A stretch of 64,000 nt of DNA, taken from contig NC_091262.1 of the NCBI RefSeq assembly GCF_042477335.2, positions 37,979,001 through 38,043,000 of the forward strand, in the 5' to 3' direction. Positions 55,031-64,000 of the stretch are shown piece after piece; the stretch's first letter is position 1; each line of letters starts with the position of its first letter. Under the pieces are notes generated by a model that was not told the DNA's origin, did not search any database, and saw only the letters and a program-made list of their open reading frames with translations. The DNA comes from Ovis canadensis. Its lineage: Eukaryota > Chordata > Mammalia > Artiodactyla > Bovidae. Both the position numbers and the translations under genes were made by a program.

Positions 55031-55664
55031 TGATTGGGCCCTTTTTAGGTGAAACTGTTATTGGCATAAACTAAACGGTTCAAGATTTCAAAACGCTGGA
55101 GCTGAGCATGAGCCATCTTCCTGTGGTGTCTTCAGATCGTTACCGACTTTTCCATGGCCCCTGCAACCCTCAGCTTTCCCCTGAGATGAGTCAGGCCCCA
55201 GGAAGCCTGTTGCCTGCTCCTGCTCGAGACCAGAGTCTATTCAGGGGCCACTGGGCACAGGCAGCGTGTAGGGTGTGTGCGGGTCCACACCAGCCTGAGT
55301 AGTGGAGAGATGTCAGGGAAGACCCATTCCCGGGTGTGCTCTGATTACAAGAAGTGAGAAGGTTTGGGGAACAAGACAGCTTCAGAGAGAGCCCGGCCAC
55401 ACTACCTTGCCCACTGTGAAACAAAATTGGGGCTTCTGCGTGCTTCCCCAGGGAGAAAGAAATCCATGGACTCCATTGGATACTCAAGCAATGACCCCCA
55501 AAAGATGAAGAGTCTTAAAGTGGGATTTCTCAGCCTTGGTGTTGTTGGCATTTACTATCTTGCAGCATTCATAAATGCAACTGAAAATGTCCCCAGATGT
55601 CACCAGTGTCCCCCGGGCCCAAACATGAGGGCCAGCTGGACAGGCTGGACCAGGAGCAAGGATG
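55031..55664. other. Spacer
   Basis: No gene recognised. 55450-55660 has the look of an old repeat (GGGATTTCTCAGCCTTGGTG) but I cannot name it. Confidence 0.45.
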
Positions 55665-55870
55665 AAGGAAATGAAAGTTGCTCAGTCATGTCTAACTCTT
55701 GGCGACCCCATGGGCTATACAGTCAATGGAATTCTCCAGGCCAGAATACTGGGCTGGGTAGCCTTTCCCTTCACCAGGGATCTTCCCAACGCAGGGACTG
55801 AACCCAGGTCTCCTGCATTGCAGGCAGATTCTTTACCCGCTGAGCTCCAAGGGAGGCCCAAGGGAAGCCC
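55665..55870 (-). mobile_element. Bov-tA SINE (antisense)
   Basis: CTTGGCGACCCCATGGGCTA, GGCCAGAATACTGGGCTGGG and the end CAAGGGAAGCCC. Confidence 0.93.
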
Positions 55871-56254
55871 AGAAGCAGGGGTGGGGGAATGCAAAAGGAC
55901 AGTGAAGCAAGAGCAATGGGGGCAGATAAGCAAGTCTGCCCTTCTGAAATGTCTGCTGGCCTGGTCGTCTGCAGTTATGAGTGGGCAGGGTGTGGAGGGC
56001 ACAGGGGCTCAGAGGTGTGTGACCCTCTTTGCTCCCCCTGGGCCAGCAGGTGTGTGAGGCTGAGCCGCTCTGAGGCAACATGCGCTTTGGCCCCACACAG
56101 ACGGGGCCCCTGTGTGCAGCGTGAGCCTTTCTCCCGAGTCAGGAGGTTTATTGTTGAGAAGACATCCCGTGATGACCGGGGGAAGACTGGCCTGGCTGAG
56201 GTAGCAGTCGATTGGTGGATCTTAGGGACACAGAACACTGAGTGTCCCAGGTGG

Positions 56255-56660
56255 GGCTTCTGATACCGACGGCCACAAACTGGGGTGGTGGGGAGGCTTC
56301 AAACAATACTAATCGATTCTCTCCCAGTTCTGGGGGCCAGAAGTCTAAAGTCAAGGGTCAGCAGGACCCGGCCTCCAGACCTGGGCTCTGTAGGAGCGTC
56401 ACTCCCAGCTCTTCCCATTTCTGGGGCTCCAGGTGTTCCTGGGTTGTGGCCACATCCCCCCGCCTCTGCCTCCTCCTCACATGGCCTCCTCCTCTCTGTG
56501 TGTCTCTCCTCTTCTTATAAAGACACCCATCATTCTGCATAAGGCCCACCTAATCCACTGTAACCTTATCGAACTTGATTTCATGTGCAATGACCCCATT
56601 TACAAATAAAGGCCCCCTGGCAAATATGGGGAGTTGGGATGTGGGTGTCTCTTTTGGAGG
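56255..56660 (-). mobile_element. Ancient interspersed repeat, family not determined
   Basis: CCACAAACTGGGGTGGTGGG, GATTCTCTCCCAGTTCTGGG, TCACATGGCCTCCTCCTCTC and CAATGACCCCATTTACAAAT belong to a widespread mammalian repeat that I cannot name by eye. A related stretch in the opposite orientation lies at 63415-63840. Confidence 0.5.
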
Positions 56661-57968
56661 GCACCATTCACCCCGCCACAAAGCTGAGCCTTTACACACG
56701 AGCAATTATCCCAGGAGTGGGTGGAGCTCACGCAGGACCCCTCGAGTACAGCCATGGGTGGGGAAGGCATGGCATGTGGTTGGAGAGCTGAGCAGGGCAG
56801 GTGATCTGGTGGGGACCAAGCCTTGGCCTGGCTGACTCGGTGTAGGTTCCCGAGGTGTGCACAGAAGCCCCTGAGGTCGTCAAGATGCAGGTTCTGACTT
56901 TTAGCAGGTCTAGGAGTGCCCCACAGTGCACTTCTCACCTGCTCCCAGGGTGTATGAACTGCTGACCCTGGTCCATGCTTAGAGGTGCGAGGAGCGTGCA
57001 GGCCTGTTTCCCAGGAACTGTCAGAAACTTCCCCAAGGAAGTCCCCCCTCCTCCAGTGTCTACACAAGTCCCCAATCCCCTGTCCAGTGCCCCAGATGTA
57101 CCCCAGACAGAGACCCATACACAACACTGGGTGCCTGGGTCAGAAACCCAGTGGAAGGGGAAGTGGTGGGTCTGGAAGAAATATGCTAATAACTTTGCAT
57201 ATAGGATGGATGGAGGCTGAGCCTGGCCAACTGGCTGTGACCACGGGTGACCCACTTGCCCCCCAACCCTCCGCCAGCCACCGTGGGCCCAGAGGACCTC
57301 AGCTTAAAAATTGCTTCCCCAGCCACGCACAAGAGGGGCCCTCATTGTCAAATCAGGCCCCTTGATCCAGAGACGACCCCCGAAGTCAGTTTCACACATG
57401 AGGGTCCAGGAGGGGTGTCATGTCAGAGACCCCTGGGACAGCAGACAGGATGGAAATGGTAGGAAAAGGTCCTGGAGGCAGGTGGCCCAGGCCTGCCTTC
57501 TGCAGGAGCGCCTCTTCCGCCCATCCCCCACTGCTCTGGCCCTCTGATGGCTGTGGGGTTAGCGGCCAGGGTTCCCAGGAAATGGACAAGAGCAGCTTGT
57601 GGGCCAACCTGTTTCCTTGTAACTGAAACCCATCAGCATTTTTCAAGGGCAAACTCAAAGCCAGGGCATTATTTATGTCCACTGGTAATTGCCGAAAAGG
57701 CCACACAGGAAAATCCCGGCTGTGTACTGGGGGTGACCAAGCCCACACCTCCCTGATGTTGAACTTGACTCCGGATTTGGCAGAATTGTTAAGGCTGCAG
57801 ACATGTGAACCCTACAAGGTTAGTTTGCTTTCAAGCTGCCGTTCAGGGCTCGCCACTGCCCCCCAGGGCTGGGGGGTGTAGTTTCTCCTCATTCCTTCCT
57901 GGAGTTGGTGTGGGCCGGGGTGGGATCTGTTTCGCGTCTTCGTGGATATTGCTTTTTGAAAAGCAAGC
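56661..57968. other. Spacer before right duplication copy
   Basis: GC-rich sequence with overlapping frames on both strands and no recognisable gene. Confidence 0.45.
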
Positions 57969-58689
57969 GAGCAACTGCCTGCTGGAGGATGGGAGCCACC
58001 TCCACACCAGACTCCAGGATGGCTGGTCAGGCGGTGAATGTACCTCAGCTCCCAGAGAGGCTCAGACTGCACACAGCCCGTGTGGCCATGTGTGCAGGTC
58101 CAGACCCAGCCCGGCCAATTCCTGAAGGCTGAGCAGCCTCAGGCAAGTGGCTTCCCTATTTGGGACCTTGGTTTTTCCACCTTAGAATGGAGGGGCTTTC
58201 ACCTGCTGGGGGGTGGGCAGGGTTGCCATGGACACAGGACAGGGGAGAGGGGCATGTTTCTTGCAGTTTCCAGCTGAGGCTTTGTGGGCATGTGCTGGGT
58301 CTGAGACAGTTCCCAGACTTGGCTAAGTGTGGGGATGAGCATGGAGTTGGGGGGTGGGGGGTCCCTCCTCATAGCCTGGACATTGGGGTGGGGGTTCTCG
58401 ACTTAGAGGCACCTCAGGTCTAATTTCAACAACTCCGTATGTAAGGATAATGCAGCAACAGATGTTCTCAGGGACTTGTCAGCCTGGATGCAAAGCCCCA
58501 TCCCCACCCCACCTTCTGTGGGTATCCTGACCTGGCTTGTGGTAAAAGGGTCAGATCCCTTTACCAAAGGAAGGAACTGAGGCTCTGAGAGGTGGGGCAA
58601 GGAGATCAAGGCCACTGGGCCCAACAGGGGCAGTTGAACGTGGGTGCTGGGTTCTCATGTCAGACTCTTTTCCCTGAACCGTGAGAACT

Positions 58690-59086
58690 GGACTGTCGGG
58701 AGGGCTGAGTGCCAAGAATTGATGCTTTTGAACTGTGGAGTTGGAGAAGTCCCTTGGACTGCAAGGACATCAAAGCAGTCAATCCTAAAGGAAATCAACC
58801 CTGAATATTTATTGGAAGGACTGATCCTAAAGCTGAAGCTCCAATACTTTGGCCAACCCGTGTGAAGAGCTGACTCATTGGAAAAGACCCTGATGCTGGG
58901 AAAGATTGAGGGCAGGAGGAAAAGGGGGCATCAGAGGATGAGATGGTTGGATGGCAACATGGAGTCAATAGACATGAGTCTGAGTAAGCTCTGGGAGGTG
59001 GTGAAGGACAGGGAAGCCTGGTGTGTTTGCAGACCATGGGGTCTCAAAGAATCGGATGTGACTTAGTGACTGAACAACAACAAAAT
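58690..59086 (+). mobile_element. BovB LINE 3' fragment (right copy)
   Basis: Same insertion as at 714-1112: TTGATGCTTTTGAACTGTGG, CTGATCCTAAAGCTGAAGCT, ACCCTGATGCTGGGAAAGAT and TGACTGAACAACAACAAAAT. Confidence 0.9.
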
Positions 59087-59825
59087 GTGGTCTTCAGCCG
59101 CCATCTCACTCCTACCCCCAGGCTTAGTGCCTATGCCATGAGCCTCTCCTTCAGTAAGGTGTCAGGGGCCATTGTCTAGTCCCGAAGCTATTCATATCTC
59201 TAGTCATAATTCCACCATTGCACATTCATTTCTTTGGCTGTAAAGTTTTTATGTCTCTTGAGTCTTAAGTGCTGAGGCTTTTCTACACCCCACCTGGCTC
59301 CCTTTGGGCCTCTCTTGGTTTTGGGGAAGCGTACTTGTTCTAAACTGGAGAAGGAAATGGCAAAGTTATCAAGTGAATTCTGGACATGTTTGAAGAGTCT
59401 TGTCTTTAAAGTTCCGCAAGGACAGCTCTTCCCTGGTGCCAGGTAGTCGGGCTGAAATCTGTGTCCCTCTGGTTGCGGTTTTGATGTCCTCCCATGTCTC
59501 TAGCTCTCTCTGGCTCATCGGGAATTCTGCCAGCCGGGTGTTAACCCTTTGGTACATGAAACAGGCCACGGCGAGAGTATTTACACCACGGAAATTGGCA
59601 AATGATGCAGCTACAGATCAGGGTTTCTTCCTGGAGAGCAGGGGGTTGGGCAGGGGGCTGCATACATTATCAGCATGCCCCTGCTGAGTGGCCACGTGTC
59701 TCCTTTTCCTGAAGAGGCCAAGTGTCTTCAAATGCGTCTGTTGTATTTTCACTTCTCGTTATGACACTGTTTTATTTCTGCTCGTTCTGTTTGGCTCTTT
59801 TCCAAGTTGGCTGTGTCATTTCCTT

Positions 59826-59827
<2 letters not shown>

Positions 59828-59860
<33 letters not shown>
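59828..59860. repeat. (TG)16 microsatellite
   Basis: A 33-base TG run, the shorter counterpart of 1863-1906. Confidence 0.95.
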
Positions 59861-59861
<1 letters not shown>

Positions 59862-62155
59862 ATTTTCTTTAATGGTTTCCTGTCCTTTGCAGGACCTTTC
59901 TATCTTGAGGTTCATTTCTCTAAATGAGATGAGCTTAGCTGATTTATTAGATTTATTATCCATCAAATCCTCTCAGAATCCCAAAGCTGAGTGGGTCACT
60001 TCTGCTGGTTCTCCTCCAGCTGTCTTTCATCCTGGTGTGCCTGGCGCTCTTCCATAATGGCCACGCTCTTCCATAACCCGTGGGAGTTCCCAAGCCTGGG
60101 AAGAAGGTGTCCTTATCCGGAAAGACTTGGCACTTACATTCTCCACTCATCTGAGGGTGTTCTGGATAGGGTCACCTTGAACCAAGGTCATGGGCTGACA
60201 TGCCTGGACCCACTGGGGTCCTCACCTGCTCCTTCTCCTGCTCGGCACCAGAACCACCTTCCTTGTCATTCCTGAGGCTGGAGGAGGGAGGTCCTTTCTG
60301 GGTCACCTGAAAGCGTCGTCTCCTGGGAGTCCAGCTCCATGGGGAGAGAGGGGTCTTCTGTTGGACTCCTTCTCTTGGGCAGTTGCTGCTCTGGGTCTTC
60401 TCAGGTCTTCAGTAACTTTAAGGCGTGACACTTTTTGATTGTTTTTGTTTTCTATGAGAGGGTGGATCTGAGTAACCTGCCCACCAATCATCAAAGCAGA
60501 ACTGTGAATGAATACATGTCTTTTATTCCTTCAACAAGCCAGGCCTTAGAGCCAGACCCTATGCCGAAGCTGAGGGGTAAATCTGCCCCAGCCAGTCCTA
60601 CAGCCCCCGCTCCCTGAGAGACTGCGTTCTGGGTCCTGGCTCACTGGAGACAGTCAAGGGTACAATGTCCAGGATGTGGAGAAAGCATGCTTATGCCAGC
60701 ACCCCATGTGACCGCTCCTCCTGGGCGGTGCAGACGTGGTCAGCAGGAACCACGGTTCAGAAATGCCTCCCTGCAGACCCTTTCCCAGCGACTGAGCACT
60801 TTGCTGTCTGCTTCGGGAGCCATCCAGGTGGAAGGCAGGCTTGAGCGAGTCAGGGTCAGACCCCAGGGCAGTCCCAGGCTGCCCCCTTGTCCACGAGTAT
60901 TAAAATGAACCCGAGGATGCTGCCAGAGGTTGGGGAAGGACCTCAGGAGCATCCTTGGACAGCACACAGTAGGAACTCTGCAGGACTTTCCCCCCGGCCC
61001 CATGGATCACTCAGCAAATATCCTCAACCAAGGCTCCTGTGAGATGACACGTTCAGGTGACCCAGAAAGGGCCCCTGTCTTCCAACTCCGGGAGCTGGGA
61101 GGAGGGTGGTCCTGGCGCTGATCAGGAGGGGATGAGGCCCACCCCATGCCAGATGCTCTCCCTCCCAGGGGGCACGTCTGTCACCTAAGCAGACAGACTC
61201 AGCCTGGAACCAGCGTTTCAGCTCACATCCATGCGGGACCCCGGTGCCAACAGGAAGAGCAGGCAGGACCCAGGGCTGCCAAGAATGCACCCGGTCATTA
61301 GGGACTGACCAGCCATCACATGCCTTGAACACATTCGAGGAGAACACGACCTCTCCCACAGAGTGGCTCTGGCATCAGAGGCCCTCCGAGTGGTGATATT
61401 ATCCTTAGAGCTGAGGAAGCTGAAGGCACAGCGGGGAAGTTGACCAGTCCCCTGTGGTGGTCAGAAGTCCGACCCAGGCTTCCCCCTGGGGCTCTTCGGC
61501 TTCCTGGCCCAGTGGTGCTTGGAACCCGTCCTGTGTGTCCCTGCCATGTACACACGCTCCCCACAGCTCCTGTTGGACCATGAGCCAGTTGGGGTGCACA
61601 CACAAGATGGCGTGGAGGCGTGCCCACCACCCTCAGGCCTGAGACGTGGCACCCCTAATTCCCTGATGGCAGTGACGGGGCCCTCTGGGGTAGGCGGCAG
61701 CTGTGGGGTCAGGGTGGGTTGGGGAGGTGTGCTGCCCGGGAGCCCTCTGGGGGGAGCTAAGGACCCCAGGCTTGGCCTCATTGAGGCCAACCTTCCAACA
61801 ACCTAGGAGGCTGCTCTTCAGCAGAGATGGGTGTGACTGTGACGTCCAACACGCTGGCTCAGGCAGCCGTGGGGACGAAGAGGGGCCCTTGGCATCCTCG
61901 ACCACCAGGAATCCCTCATGGGGACGTTTTTGCTTGTTCTGTGATTCCCTTCTTCCTTCTAAAAGGTAAGTGCCAGGAACAACTGTGGTGAGGTCGCTGT
62001 TCTGTGAGTTGAGCCAGGAGTGGAGGTTTAAACCAGTCCAGTCTGTGCTGGGCGAGCCTCCCCCTCCCCTCCCCCACCTCGGACGGCACAGACCTGGTCA
62101 CTCTTCTGGGCCTTCTTGGCTCTTTAGGAACTTTAAGGTATGACATTTGTTATTT

Positions 62156-64000
62156 CTTGTCTTTGTCCAGCATTTGGCAGTGGTCCACTGCAAGGGCCCT
62201 GACCCTGTCCTCTCCCCAAGCCCCTTGGCCCTTCCCATGCCCACGCCAAGGCTCGAGGCCCCTGCGGTTCTGTGGCCTCCAGACTCCCCACCCGAGGGGC
62301 CAGTCCAGACAGAAGCCACCGCTCTGGGGTGTCCTGGTAGGGGAGGGGACCAGCATCTTATGGTTTCTTCCTGCCAGGAGCAGACTGCTGTCAGGCCAGG
62401 CACCAGGGTTTAAAACATCCTATATGTGTAAGAACAAGGACATCCCACACATCCACTGAGTCCCACGACCCTTTCCCAATCCTGCCAGATGTTTTTCTTG
62501 GAGGGACCCTGTCGCTCACGTAAACAGCAGAGGGTGTTTTCCCAGGGATGTGGCCCAGGCACTGCTTCTTGACCAGCATCGAGAGAAATCTCCACGGACT
62601 CAGAGGAATATATTTTGGGTCTTTGCATGTGGCTGAACAGTGCATAGAAATAAACGGGAGCTGTAACACGAAAGACAGGGTTGGCCGTATGGGGCCATCG
62701 ATGGTCATTCCCAGTACCCATGTGGTTAACCCTGCGCCTGGGAGCCCCAAGCTAGAGGCGTTGCTGCCTCTTGGGTCTCGGTGCCTCAGGGCTTCCTACG
62801 GTAGGGAAAGGGGCTTCCAGCTTCTTTGCAAAGAGAGTCTGTGCAGGGGTGGTCTTAGCGGCCTCAAGGTGGTGGAGAGGTGGCATAGCCCCAGCCACGG
62901 GGTTGGGCGGGGGTGCTGAGAGCACCAAGATCTCCCCCCAACTCTGAAGCAAGTCACGTATGGGAAAGTTTTACAGAGGAGCAATAGATGGTCTCAGAGA
63001 GGCTGAGTCAATCACCAGACACAACACAGCAGCAGACCAGAACTCCGACCTCGGTCGTTTAAACCACGGCTCCCTCCAGTGTCCATCTGACCTGCCCCTT
63101 GAGGGCAGCAGGAAAATCTGGGCTCCCCTGGCCTGAGCTCCCATGCCTGCCTCCCCTTGTCCTTGCTAAGACGTGTCCATTCCCAAACCCATGCGTTATT
63201 TCCCCCGGCCCTGGGCCGTCATGCCAGGCTCCAGGCTCCCTGCAGGTGAGCCCCACGCCCACCAGCACACCTTGGAGCTCTGCTCATCTGTTCTCTGTGT
63301 CCGAGTGTCCTGATTGTAACTGTCTTCTTGAGGCAGCCTTAGGACTGAAGTCCTAGAGCCCTGCTCCTTCGAAGCTCCCTGCACCAAGCCCAGGGAGGCT
63401 CTGCCCGGTGGCTTCATGACCAGTACGGTGGGCTGAGTGGTCGCCCCAAAAGCCATCCATCCTTCCACAGCCTGCAAAGGTGACCTTATTCCTATGAAAG
63501 GTCTCAGCAGATGGAAATAAGTTACTGACCTCTGCACCAAATCACCTGGGACGCATGTGGACCCTAAATCCAATGGCAGGTGTGCTTGGAAGAGAAGAGG
63601 GAGTGATCTGAAGCACAGAGCCACCCAGGGGAGAAGGTTTGTGCAGATGGACACAGAGGTCGCGGTGATGTGGCCACAAGCCTAGGGAGGCCTGGGGTCC
63701 CCCAAGAGCTGGACCAGGCCAGAGGGACCCTCCCCTGGAGCCTCTGGAGGGAGCTGAGCCCTGCCCGCACCTTGATCACAGGTTTCTGACTCCAGAACTG
63801 GGGGCGAATGAGTTTGTGTTAAAGCTGTCCAGTCTGTGGCCAGTGGCTGCAGCCACCCCTGGACACTGAGAGTGAACTTGCCGGCTCCAAGGTGAGAACA
63901 GTGGCAGGACTGGCCCCTGCACCACACACACAGACACAACCTTGTCATGAGGTTAAATGAGTTAATACGCACAGATGCCTGAATCAGGGACTGACACTTG
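62156..64000. other. Unique flank with old repeats
   Basis: No gene recognised. A MIR-like patch lies at 62944-63060. 63415-63840 resembles, in the opposite orientation, the old unnamed repeat at 56255-56660 (CTTATTCCTATGAAAGGTCT, GGTCGCGGTGATGTGGCCAC, CACCTTGATCACAGGTTTCT, CTCCAGAACTGGGGGCGAAT). The frames on both strands are unsupported. Confidence 0.45.

Larger units (their letters stand above)
57969..62155. repeat. Segmental duplication, right copy (4.2 kb)
   Basis: Matches 1-4198 from AGCAACTGCCTGCTGGAGGA to the shared TGACATTTGTTATTT tract, in direct orientation. Small differences include an extra GCCAAGAA-type segment inside the BovB, loss of ACTCTTAAGA near 58750, an 18-base gain near 59570 and a shorter TG tract. 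After 62155 the sequence is unrelated to that after 4198. Confidence 0.93.

Overview
This is nuclear DNA from a ruminant (cattle, sheep, goat or a close relative). It is packed with retroposons found only in that group: tRNA-derived Bov-tA SINEs, two BOV-A2 dimers with AGC-rich tails, and many BovB (RTE-type) LINE pieces including two long reverse-transcriptase copies. Nothing prokaryotic or organellar is present.

Layout. (1) Positions 1-4198 are one copy of a 4.2 kb segmental duplication; its partner lies in the same orientation at 57969-62155. Both copies share a BovB tail and a TG microsatellite, so those elements predate the duplication. (2) 4195-7000 holds fossil repeats: a DNA-transposon-like piece, an old antisense L1 and a BovB tail. 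(3) 9082-32306, plus strand, is a multi-exon gene clearly derived from liprin-alpha-1 (PPFIA1). I placed twelve open exons with usable splice sites, one half-destroyed exon and one exon whose acceptor is lost. It keeps PPFIA1 exon order and phase, including the 10-codon PSDLRKHRRK mini-exon, but is far more diverged than true PPFIA1, which is very conserved among mammals. All length differences I can see are multiples of three. A candidate new first exon (9082-9198) and a candidate last exon (35507-35646) fit the phases and give a 660-codon open path including the stop. That product would be coiled-coil plus linker with no SAM domains. Whether it is a fast-evolving gene or a transcribed pseudogene cannot be settled from sequence alone. 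(4) 34449-35058 is an 18-bp minisatellite. (5) 35720-36964 looks like an AT-rich minus-strand terminal exon/3'UTR, gene unidentified. (6) 37600-56000 is repeat-rich and gene-poor: BovB, Bov-tA, L1, an LTR-like fossil, and a processed RYK kinase-domain pseudogene at 41010-42205 (minus) split by a SINE insertion with a 15-bp target-site duplication. Two long BovB copies (42990-44827 minus, 48558-50500 plus) form a large inverted repeat. (7) 62156-64000 is unique sequence with old repeats.

All coordinates were read by eye. Comparisons with human PPFIA1 and RYK rest on remembered family sequence, not on a database search.
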